From Zygnema circumcarinatum (taxonomy: Eukaryota > Streptophyta > Zygnematophyceae > Zygnematales > Zygnemataceae), in the NCBI GenBank assembly GCA_037447605.1, contig CM074808.1, positions 1,992,734-2,056,733 on the forward strand: a stretch of 64,000 nt of DNA, given 5' to 3'. The position numbers and the translations under genes were made by a program. Below are positions 1 to 10,236 of this stretch, one piece after another; the first letter of the stretch is position 1; each line of letters starts with the position of its first letter. Below the pieces are notes generated by a model. The model did no database searches. It was not told where the DNA came from and saw nothing but the letters and a program-made list of their open reading frames with translations.

Positions 1-385
1 AATCTTTTATTGGGTTTTCTGCTGTTCATGGAGTGTGCGTTGATGTGAACATTGATTACGAGGCGATGTATTTCTTTTCTGTTTTTCTTTTATTTCGTTC
101 TTTCTTTCTTTTCTTGTCTTTTTTTTTTTTTTTTTGTATCCTCATTCATGAGCAGATGCGCACACACATAGGGAATGGGAGAGAGAAACAGTGAGAGGGA
201 AAACGCTGACATGAGCAGTGGCCGGCAGGCATATGCCAGCTGGGAGATGCACATGGAGTTATCATTGGATCAATTATTGCAGTTCTTCTGCAAGTCCTAG
301 CTGAGATTCGTTTGCAAACGTTATGCAACTGTTGGCCAGATGCGATGATGCACGCAATCAGCCAAATTTTGTTGTGTCTGTGAAG

Positions 386-3300
386 GTGGAAGAGCTGAAG
401 GCAAAGCTGGCAGCTGAAGAAGCGATTCAAGTCACGAGGCAGCGTTTTGTGGATGCTGTTCAAGCACTTCTGCAGAAGAAGCCTGAACAGAGGGCTGCCA
501 GCTGGAAGCTGGACCCCCTTGCGGCGACTGTGGTGGAGGTCCTGCGTCCCTACGCTTTGGAACTGCAAGGAACAGACAACAAGACTGCAGAGAAGGTGGG
601 AGTGGTCTCCCCGTTCTGCAATACAGGCTGCTTAGTTGAATCTGAAAGAGTCTGGTGAAATGGCTGAGAATGGCCTCTGTATTGCCTGTCAGGTTCAAGC
701 CATGCCACCTTCCTAACCGAATATGGGCTTTTGCATTTTCTCTCTTGTTGGATCGCAGTACCTTGAAATGCTTGGAGTGCCACGTTTGCCGGATACGGCC
801 CGCAATCTTCTTGTCCGCATGGGAGTGCTACCTCGTCATTATAATCTTGAGCTCCTCCGTTCAGATGCATTGCGGGCGTTTCCTGACGAGGTTTTGCAAG
901 CAGCCGAAGATACCCTGAATAGTCCACAACCCGATCCAGATGAGGTATCTACCGGATTCTCTTAGATGACAGATTGTTTTAAGAACTTTGGGAATGTTAC
1001 TTCTTTCACTTGTAAAGCCTGAGTTTCAAAAGAAGATCACTGTCAATCATTAAAGCTATATTCAAGGATCTTTAGCTCAATTGGTTAGAGCACTCGGCCG
1101 ATAATCGAGGAACGTGGGGAAAGCGATGGGCGTATGTGAACAGTGTTTTCTGATTGCAGCGAACGCGAGAGACATGTACCTTATTTAGAAATATTGAGCC
1201 TGTCTGTTTGACTAATCTAGCATTTGCAAATCCTATAGTAATGGAAAGCTTATGAAAGCATATCATGTCAGTTGCATACGAAGAGTGATGGCTGGTTGAA
1301 AGTTGTGCGCTTGACATAGTTGGGGTTCCAAGGGAGTGCAGGCTCTGCGTGTGGACCTTACGCACTTGAAGGTTTATACTATCGATTCAGATGATACAAC
1401 TGAGGTGAGAAGATTTCTAGTGTGCAAATTTTTTGTATTTGGGACGACAGGCACTGGGAAAAAGGGAGATTGGTCGGACAATGTGGACTTCAAGTGAGGT
1501 CTTCTTGAGCTGCCAATAATATTCTCAAGCTGCGATTCACCATTAATATTATTGCATGGAAATGGAGTTGCAGATAGATGATGGGCTCAGCATTGAAGAA
1601 CTGGAAGACGAGAAGCTGCGTGTATGGATCCATGTTGCAGATCCGGCCCGCTGGATTATGCCTCGTAATCCGCTCGATAGGTAACTTTCATGTACTCAAA
1701 GCGGTTTATGACATGAGAACAAGGATACGAAAGCAAGCCAATCTGAGATATGGTGGTTGAGAGCTCCTGAATGTCACCGTAGACTATGCAAGAAGTGCAT
1801 GCACTGGCAGGATGCTACGACTTCCCGGGCAGGTTACTTATCCATGCATGTGTTTGCTACAGGGAAGCACAAAGGCGTGGCACTTCGATTTATTTATGTA
1901 CTGGAAAAGTGACCATGTTTCCAGGGGAACTTGCTGCTGGCCCCATGAGTCTCATACAGGGGCAGCAGTGCTGTGCCATGACCGTGCGGGCAGATTTGCT
2001 GCCGGACGGAAGGTGTGTATTGGCCGTCGCCCCTCGACTCAGCAAAGCTGTTGACGTCTTAGATGCTGTCATTGGAGCAACTCAGATATGCCATGAGATT
2101 TAGATATCCAGACTTCAGAACAACACATTTTTGGGTGATGTTGTAACCAGCATCCAAGTCTTGACTATAGAAGCTATTCGTTTTCCTGTCTTAGAGTTGA
2201 TTAGATGTAGAAAGGACTAGCCATAAAAAGTGGTAACTTCCTACTAGAGACGAAGGGACCTCATGATTCAGGGCATGTTGCACAAGGAAAGTTTGGGACG
2301 TCGCAGATGGTAGTGTGAAGTAGGCTTGGAATGACATGGAGGGGTGGCGGGATCTAACCTGACAGATTGGCAGAATGCCAAGTGATGAATTCGTACATTG
2401 TGCCAACGTATCGGCTTTCATACAATGATGTGGACGATATTCTTTCTGCGGCGGCTGTGGAGGAGCCTGAGCTAGGCCTCCTCGCAAAAGCAGCAATTCT
2501 TCGACACAAAATGCGCATGGCCAAGGTATGGGGCCTTGCATTGTACAGTGCTCCAATGTCGCATTTTGTGTTGTATGCACGGCCTTGCTTCTTTAAAGAA
2601 AAAGTGCAGAGTGCAGAGTCAGTGTATCAACCTTCTCGCTCCAGCAACAGTCAGTAAAACCTAGGGTAAAAAATGCGACATCATCCAAAAATGCTCAGAC
2701 TGCTTTGACCTGGGTTTTTGCCAGGTGTAGATTCCCGCTTAGATCGCGTATTAGGATTTAAGCTTTTCAGTCCCTTCCCTGCTACTTTGAGTTGAAGTGA
2801 TGTCTGGTTTTTGCATCAATAGCCAGGCAACCCCACTCCCACAGCTGCTGAATTGGGGTATGCGTTGGTCCCTGACCTGTGTGCGCGTCCCCTATCTCTT
2901 TCGTCCAGGGAGGTGTAGAGATTTCACTCCCAGCGAGTGACATATCAGTAGTCGAACCCGACAGCAATGAACCCGAGATCGTCATAGAAGTGTCGGATCA
3001 GACATGGCTGCCTCGCCGCCTTGTTTCCGAGATGATGGTGCTGTGTGGAGAAGCCATTGCGCAGTTTGGACGAGAGCAGGGTCTGCCACTGCCATATAGA
3101 GGCCAAGCACCTCCCGACTTGCCGGAGCCGTGGGAGATGCAAGGAGTGCCGAAGGGTCACTGCACATCTGTGCATTTGCGGCGCTTTATGACAAAGATTG
3201 AGATTAATTGCAAGACTCCCATCAGGCACGCTTCCCTGGCTCTGAATGGCTATGTGCAATTTACTTCGCCCATCAGACGCTATGGCGATTTGTTAGCACA

Positions 3301-4286
3301 TTACCAGGTGGGTGCTTCCTGGTTCTCTCAGCAATTGTAAACTGCAAGTGGACTCGAGTGAACACCAATCATCACTACCTTGGGTGTACTTGACGACCTT
3401 CGTATTGTCCAGATGTCCTTCTGGAGTTTGTACTGTGCTGATTCAATTACTGAAAGACTTTCAATGGACAATGCAGGTGAAAGCTGCTTTGCGAGGTGAG
3501 AAAGCCTCGTTTTCAAGCGATGATTTGGAAGACATCATTGCTCGCATATCAGTTCGCATGAAGGAGGCTCGCCGTCTTGAAAACTTTGCTGAAAGGTACT
3601 GGCTTTTGGAGTATTTGAGAAGGCAGCCCCATGACGAAGTCTTCTCAGCAATAGCCCTGCGCTGGATTCGAGAAGATGACCTCTTGTCTGTCTTCATAAT
3701 CAAGGTGCGCTCCCTTCTTGAACGACAAACATGTTTCTGCTGTGGCTCGGTAGCGTATCTGGCATGCTTGGCGTACATTCTGTAGTCTGGAGTCGTTGTG
3801 CATGATCAAAGTTAAAAGTGAGGCTAGACTAGACGGTCTTTAATGGCCTCACCCAGCTTCTACGCCTGCTTCTGTTTGTTGTTCTTGCAGCTGGGGTTTG
3901 AGACACTTATGAAAACAACACGGAAAGTGAGAGTGGGAGAGGCGCTGGACCTGGTGGTGGTTGAGGCCGATCCGCGGAGGGACATTCTGAGATTGCAGGA
4001 GGCAGCTCCCTATCAACGAGCACAGCAGCCTCTCACTTCTCTTGTGGAGCCACTTCACTCAGCTTCCCATCTTGACGAGGCCCAGCTTACTTCTGTAGCC
4101 TTTGTAGGGAGTACCAGTGAAGGTGCAGATGCTAACGGAACTGAAGTGCGGAGTGCAGAGGACGCATTTGGGGATCATGAGATGGGAAACAGCGCATGGC
4201 AAGACTGCGCAGAGAGAGGCAACGGTGTGCATCCTGGAGGGACGGACAGCCCTTCCGAATACGTAGAGGCGACCTCGTTGACTTAG
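386..4286 (+). CDS. RNR1: Chloroplast/mitochondrial RNase II family exoribonuclease (5' partial)
   Basis: 3'-to-5' exoribonuclease of the RNase II/R family that, in plants, matures organellar rRNA and mRNA ends. Nine exons fit by phase: 386-595, 759-944, 1342-1404, 1574-1680, 1863-2012, 2366-2525, 2909-3307, 3477-3704 and 3891-4286, giving about 632 residues. The catalytic acidic cluster of the RNB domain is read across the exon 3/4 junction as IDSDDTTEIDDGLS, followed by VWIHVADPARWI. The later RNB block MRESY-like region is replaced by the plant RNR1 pattern: RRLVSEMMVLCGEAIA, then GYVQFTSPIRRYGDLLAHYQ. A degenerate C-terminal S1-like region follows (VGEALDLVVVEADP). The family is usually about 800 residues, so the transit peptide and N-terminal cold-shock-like region lie upstream of the window. 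The first exon start (acceptor at 385) is uncertain because upstream frame evidence is weak. The last 60 residues are acidic and low complexity. Identification is confident from plant RNR1 conservation recalled from memory, not searched. Confidence 0.9.
1066..1115 (+). pseudogene. tRNA-like 5' half in RNR1 intron 2
   Basis: A short stretch has a canonical tRNA 5' half. It begins GGATCTT, continues with a textbook D-arm (TTAGCTCAATTGGTTAGAGC), then an anticodon arm with stem CTCGG/TCGAG and loop CCGATAA that would place GAU (Ile) at the anticodon. Position 33 would be C rather than the near-invariant U. No T-arm (GGTTCGAATCC-like) and no matching 3' acceptor strand are visible downstream, so it is not a functional tRNA. 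It lies inside the intron between RNR1 exons 2 and 3, on the sense strand. Confidence 0.5.
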
Positions 4287-5663
4287 AACCTGTAAATAAT
4301 GCAATTTTTTTTCTTGCCGCAAAAGTGAGATGTCCATTCTTTTATTCCGTAGACAACAGAGGATCTTTGACAGTGGCAAGTTCATGTTATTACAGTTTTC
4401 ACAGCCCGTGGGATTCTCAATGAACAGCAGCAATACACAGCGCACGTATGGAGTAAGTTCTCAAAAGAAACATCTTTCACAAGCGGAATGTTAAGTCCAT
4501 TTGCAGCCTTGGTCCAATCGCTAAAACACAGTAACAGTAACATAGTAAACGTAAACTAAACAGTTTCTTTCATAAATGCTGTTCTCCCACACGAGTGACA
4601 ACAGCTCGGCATAGAAAACTATGAAGAAAGTTGGGCGTCTTGAAGCTCAGAGCCAGTGGATCGACTCTTCTGGTGATTGGACTCGAAAGTTCGAGAACGA
4701 CGTGTGAAGGAAACTGGAGGGACTTTATGTCTTGTCTGCTGCTCAAGGTGAAAAGATAGTGAGACTTTTGCTCATTCTGACATCAGATTTTGCAACATTT
4801 GACCTTGCCAGAGGGGCTAGATGTCCAGGTACATCAACACTTTTCCACTTCAACACTCGTAGGTGTGGCCATGCCTGTGCGAAACCTGTGAACATGCAGA
4901 CCTTCCATCTTGAGCCCTAAAAGCGCAGTTCGTCCTTCTGAGGATGCCGTCAGAGCATCGACATGGCCGTGAAGACGGCTGCATGCTCCACGGATTCTAC
5001 CAAGAGGGAACCAAACTCGTGAGGAATGCGAGCTTTTAGTCCGGGTGTTCTTTTTTTAGTAGCCTATGTTAGCGTTTTTATGAGTTCTTGCTTCTGCTGG
5101 GGCTCAAATCGCTAGCTTGAAGGTCGGATGCAGACTGGATGCCGGCAGGGTCAGTTATAACCCAGCTCCCATCTGGCAACATCTGGCAACATCTGGCAAC
5201 ATCCAAAACAGGGACAGAGTCAAATCAGCTGCAAAGCGGTCCCACTTGCCCTTCCTCCCTTCCAAAACGCGATCGCCCTCCTGAAAAGACTGTGTTTGAT
5301 GCCTTCATATCTGATAAAGCAACATGCCCATCTAATACCCTTTGACGATGCTTGTGTGCAAAAAAAGGGGGAGACAAAGCCTGTGCGTCAATGGCACGTT
5401 TCTTATTAGAGCAAGAACGAGTTCTGGGCGTCTCACTGCTTTTTATGAGGGCAGCTCCAAGCCTGACGGCGGGCGATCGTACACACCTCCCACGTTTGTC
5501 TGCTCTGTCAAGGATATGGCTCCTTCTCCAGGCCATGATCATGCATTTGGATATACTAGGACTCTCAACTTAGCCCTCGGTTGTTTAGATCAGGGAGTTT
5601 GAGGTCATCCAGAGCATGGCTTAGGCTTGATTGCGTGCCGAGCTACATGTAGCTATGTGTCTG
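4287..5663. other. Intergenic spacer between convergent RNR1 and TPR-like gene
   Basis: No ORF here carries a recognisable domain or coherent splice structure. RNR1 (+) and the TPR-like gene (-) converge on it, so it holds both 3' regions. A decamer ATCTGGCAAC is repeated three times in tandem at 5171-5200. Nothing else stands out. Confidence 0.5.
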
Positions 5664-7059
5664 TCATTTCGAAGACTCCACACCACCATCGATGTCCATA
5701 CTCATTCCTTCCGTCACTTTCCCTTTTGTTACCTCGCCTTCTCCCTTTCCCTTCATCGAGTTAGTCGTTTCTTTCTCAAGAGTTTCAAATGGGCAGCTCA
5801 CTACTTGCTGCGGAGGCTTCCTTGCATCGTCAATCATATTGAAGTCCGACATGATGCCAATGAACAAAAAAACAACGCCAAAGATCAACCCTTCTGCGAC
5901 GTCTCGTCTGTAACAAGTTTCAAGGCACTTTTATCGATATCAGTCGATCGGCCAGCAGCGTACATCACTGTTTAAGTTCAGCAATAGCCTCTCTCATCAA
6001 CTTCTCAATTTTCGCAGCAGCCACTCTCTTCTCCGGGGGACATGACATGGCTGCTGCTTTCAAATGCCCAAGTGCAGTTCTTGGGTCTCCTTGTTCAAGA
6101 GCCTCTACGCCTGCTCGATACGAGGCATCTGCAGCACGAGCATTGGGAAGAGATCCTTTCGTTACTTCTTCAGTCATCACATCTGCCGCTCTGCTGGCTT
6201 CAAGATTGCGCTCTGCAGAGGTCATCTCTGGCGACAAGTCTTTCTTTTGAAAGTGACAATTCTGTGACTCCTCCAGCAGTGTTTTCAAAGCCTGCACCTT
6301 CCCGTTAGCAAAGCCTTCTGCGCGCTCGTCCTTCGCTTTCGACGTTTTTAGGGCATCAGCAATGTGCATCTCAATTTTCTGAAGAGCCGCCTGTCTCTCC
6401 GGGGGGCATTTTGCTGCAGCTTCTTGAAAATGCGCCACTGCTCGTGGTGCATCACCTTCCTCCTTTGCAGCAACCCCGGCCTTGAAAGCCTCCTCGGCTT
6501 CTGCTGCGTTGTATTTTTTGCCGCCAGAACTCTTTCCTATCAAAGTCTGCCCAACAGTATGCACATTGTGTAGCTCCTCCTGCACTTCCCTGTCCTCCGA
6601 TAAACCGAATCCTGGACCAACTTTGCTATCCCTAACGCTGCCATCGCTTGCCAAAGGGAGACGGCTTGCGTCAGAAACAAACATGTTGCCTCCTTCTGAC
6701 TTGACCCTTCGCGTCTCCCCAGCCACCACTCCCTCCTTTCCCTTCCCTTGCATGCTTCCGTCCCTGTCCCTGCTCCTATCCGCCGTAATTGCAGGCTTCA
6801 CGTCCTCCACATGCCGCTCCTGTTCCCGGCGAACTTCAGGATTTCTCAGGTAAAGAGCGTTATCAGAGTAATTAGGGTTCTTCTTCCGCCCACCTCCGGC
6901 AGCCATGGCTGCTCCAGCCGCCTCCTGCGCCCTCTTCTCCCGCCAGCGCTGCTCGTCAATGCGCTGCTGCCACGTGGCGCGCGCGTACTCCGCCACGGCC
7001 ATGGCGCGGTCGGCCTGCAGCATCAGCGCCGCCGCCTCTTCTCCAGCCTCGGCAGCCAT
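5664..7059 (-). CDS. TPR-like repeat protein, possibly tail-anchored by alternative splicing
   Basis: The ATG at 7059-7057 sits in a GCCATGGCG context. An uninterrupted frame of 364 codons ends at a stop at 5967-5965. The protein starts with an Ala/Glu-rich helix (residues 1-50), then a charged Lys/Arg/Asp linker. It then carries two closely similar TPR-like repeats: one with EEAFKAGVAAKEEGDAPRAV and a later one with ASYRAGVEALEQGDPRTALG. Both are followed by a conserved CPPE(R/K) turn and an amphipathic helix. I do not recognise an ortholog. A possible 61-nt intron (5908-5968; donor GTGATG, acceptor TTACAG) removes the stop in correct phase. It joins a second exon at 5664-5907 starting RDVAEGLIFGVVFLFIGIM, a clear transmembrane segment, for 444 residues in total. 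The unspliced reading ends at 5965. Which form is real is not decided by sequence alone. Function beyond protein-protein binding is unknown. Confidence 0.7.
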
Positions 7060-8289
7060 GGCGGGGAGAGGACTTTGCGCTCGCTACCTGGCACCTCAAC
7101 AGAGAGCGTCCGCCATTTAGGGTTTGGAGAGGCTCTGCCTCGCCACCCGTTGGCGAATTCGCTGCACGCTCCTCGCGCTCTGCTTGGGAGCATCAAAGGC
7201 TGTGATTCTAGGGTTGCGCGGTCGCAGAGAGAGGGAGGGGGCGAGAGAAGGATCGATAGTGGCGGATATCGCTTTTGGCTTTTAAGGGCTGGGCTGCGAG
7301 GCTCGAGAGAGGGAGGGAGGATAGAAAGAGGGGAGCACAGTGACGAGAGGGGGAGAAGATGGAAGCGGAAGGAGGAGCGGCGAGAGGGAGCAGAAAGTGA
7401 AGAGTGAGGAGAAATTGTGACATCAAAGCGTTCTCGTCGACCTGCCCGTCCGTCTGATGCGCGCGTTTTTAGACATCAAAGTATTATAAGACTCACTGTA
7501 CGCACACTTTCAGCTTCATTACTCATTCACAATACATACCACTTCCAGCCATGGCATGGGCCCATGCACAACTCGCCCAGCCATGGCTTACACCTTCGGT
7601 CTATCCATTCAATTTTTTTGGCTTTTTTCTGCCACCATGTCGCCTCCCTCGTCATTCCGTGACAAATACTGCCAGCAAGCTTAGCAACTGTGAGTGAAAA
7701 AACCATGTGTGTGGCCCGAGGAAGCGAATCGTTATGCAGTGTAAGGGCAATGCAGGATGTTCGCATCTGCTTCATGTTCCTTGTGTTATGCCACGTCGTC
7801 TTCGGCTACGCCGCTGCTGCTTCCAGCTGCAAAACAACTTCGCTTCGCTTTGAGAGGTCAAGGTTACGCCGAAAAGATCAGAGATCAGAGAGAGAGAAAG
7901 ACCATTCAGACACTGGGCTGCTCGCCGCCATGGCCATCCGCCATCATCAAACAGCACTCGGGCACAATTGTTTGTTTGTCCAACCCCAATTCTTTTTTAT
8001 CTCAATTGTCCTTGTTTTTTAAAGTACAGGCTTGCCCCCTAATATTCACTCTCCTGTCCCCCTTGACGGAGCAACTCCGCCCTTCATCTCTATAAAAAAA
8101 ACCCCTGCAAGGCCTGCAGCCCTGCGCCTATGCCCCACGGAGGCCCTGCAATGCTCTCTTTTCCACCCCCCCAGCTATGTACAGTTCAGACTGACAGCCT
8201 ATGTAGCGACCGCCATTTCTCCTACGCCGCTCCCTCGCCCTTCGCCTTTTCGGCTCCTTCGGCTTCCGCGTCTCCGCTCTGCCCTCGCC

Positions 8290-8772
8290 CGCCATGGCGC
8301 CCTCCGTGCCGGTTGCGATGGCCATGGCGTTCCCTCTTCTTATCTCCCTCTTCCTCTCCGTCCGGCGCATTCATCCCCAGTGGCGCAGGACGGCCATGGC
8401 CGTGGCGATGACGGCCATGGCCATGGCCTCGCCTAGGGCTGCCATGACGGTTGAGGCCCTCCCCATGGACGTGTTTCTGTCATTCATCGCCGCCGCGGCG
8501 CCATGGCTTGGACGCCACGCGGCGGGATGTCACGTCGGCAGCGAGGACCTGGATTTCTCCCGCCATGGCGGATGCTCCCTCCTTCTCCTCCGCTGCGCCT
8601 GGCCTCCGGCCATGGCGGTGGCAGCCGTGGCCATGGCCATGGCGTCCGTGGACCTTCAGCTGCTCTTCCTGGCAGCCATGGCGGGAATATTCCACGTGGC
8701 GGCCCCTCCGCCCGCCCCTGCTGTCCAAAGACGGAGAGGGCAGCGCGGCGGGGGCGGGCGATGTTGCCATGG
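8290..8772. repeat. Cluster of the palindrome GCCATGGC
   Basis: CCATGG occurs about a dozen times in under 500 bp, near 8292, 8329, 8393, 8414, 8420, 8463, 8500, 8563, 8610, 8630, 8636, 8675 and 8766, mostly as the octamer GCCATGGC. In random sequence one site per about 4 kb would be expected. The copies are not a regular tandem array: spacing varies from 6 to about 90 bp and the intervening sequence is unrelated. Confidence 0.8.
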
Positions 8773-9349
8773 CGGACTCCATTGCGAGCTGCTCTTGAAC
8801 TGCAATGACGAAAATGTGGATTCGAAAGGTCGCCTTACTGCCTGCTCCGGAACTGGGAATGACGAGGAAAGGAACTCCTGTTGATGACCTTCACTCTGTG
8901 TAGGTCAGGAAGGAATCTGCAAATGCGGTATTGAAAAATGCTCGCGCTTTCCCAAATTTGTACTTCCGAGAGATTGCGCGCTGAACGCGCCAAAGGGACG
9001 TTAACGCGGAAACGTATTGAGCACGGCGGCCCGTCCTGTAATAACGCGCCTAGGAAGTAACGTGCCGTACAAGCAAAGGCACAGCATCTGGTATTCGCCA
9101 GGTCGGCCTACCGACCTCCCCTCCCGGAGTAACGCGTCGCGGAATAACGCGGCTGGTAACAGTGTTCCGTCCACCCCCACCGCCGCCACGCAATATTCCA
9201 TTGACGAATAACGAATATGAGAATCGTGAGCGGATACGTTATTGTTGGAATGAGTTCCGTACCTGCTGCAAAACTCGGGGGCTTGTTTTGGAGCGCGTCT
9301 TTGGACTGAAAATAGAAGTCGTGTGCGTGCGATGGAGGGCGATGGGGGG

Positions 9350-9446
9350 AAGGAAGGAAGAAAGAGGGAGGGAGGGGAGGGGAGGGGAGGGNNNNNNNNN
9401 NAGGGGAGGGTGGGAGGGAGGGGAGGGAGGGGAGGGAGGGAGGGAG
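9350..9446. repeat. GGGGA/GGGA-rich tract interrupted by an assembly gap
   Basis: An irregular array of GGGAGG and GGGGAGG units fills this stretch and is broken by ten N at 9392-9401. The gap probably reflects collapse or failed sequencing through the G-rich array, so its true length is unknown. Frames through it are low complexity and not coding. Confidence 0.85.
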
Positions 9447-10236
9447 CAGCGCCCTCCATCGCACGCACAGGCAGTTATGGACGAGCTTAGCCTTTAGCAT
9501 TGTTGCTCAGCCCCGTCAAGCGGTCGATTCTTTTCACACTCGCAGGGTTTAGGTCGGTTTGTGTTTCCTCTCTGTGTTCGGTCGAGTCCCATCCATTCGT
9601 TGCTTCTCGGCCTCCTCAGTCTCCATGTCGTCTGCGCAGTTTAGTAGACAGCTGCAAGCACCAAATGTTCAACTCGTGCTTTTCTAGTCGCGAGAGACGT
9701 TTGAATGCGAGCCTTTCTCCGAAGAAGTCAATTCGGCAAAAGTGAGGGCATCGGGGACAACAACTGCCACTGACGGTATTCCCGTAACACGGGAAAGTGG
9801 CAAAAGACTGTTGACGAGAGTACAGACAAATGCATCGTTTTGCAACACCTGGAAAAGTACCATATCTTGCCGAGTACACGTATTCCCGTTTGTTTTGTAT
9901 TGGTCTCCATTCTTGCAGGTTAGCACCCGACAGGCGTCAAGCCTCATGTCATGTGAGTTGCCAGCCTCCAGCGCCGGCATTCTGACAAATGGGCAGTGGT
10001 TACGTTGAACGGATTTGGAGGCCAGTGTGATGCGGCAACAGATTTGAATGGAGACGCAGTGAAAAAAACAGAAAAATGATGCTTACTGAGGCGCGGACGC
10101 GAAGAGGAGAAAATGTAGTATCCAACCGTTAAGGCTGTTTGCTTTTCATTACAACATCAATATGACACAATATTGCGTGACTTGCAGCTAAAAACGTAAC
10201 GCACGAATATGAACATATGAAGAGAGCTCCTGAGAC

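Larger units (their letters stand above)
7060..10236. other. Repeat-rich spacer without a supported gene
   Basis: About 3.2 kb between two minus-strand genes. It contains the upstream region of the TPR-like gene (Ser/Arg-coding low complexity near 7200-7400), a dense GCCATGGC cluster at 8290-8772, and a G-rich tract with an assembly gap at 9350-9446. The longest plus-strand frame (8294-8884, 196 codons) is composed largely of MAMA-type runs produced by the CCATGG motif, and I do not accept it as a gene. The rest (9500-10236) shows no coding signal. Confidence 0.5.

Noticed and set aside
7690-8022. 110-codon plus-strand ORF with a hydrophobic N-terminus
   Set aside because: Overlapping frames are also open, the composition is not protein-like after residue 40, and no exon partner is visible.
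8294-8884. 196-codon plus-strand ORF starting in GCCATGGCG
   Set aside because: Its Met/Ala-rich content follows from the repeated CCATGG motif; the other five frames of the same stretch are also open. No domain or splice context.
9001-9500. ORFs running through the G-rich tract and the N gap
   Set aside because: Low complexity on both strands and interrupted by unknown bases.
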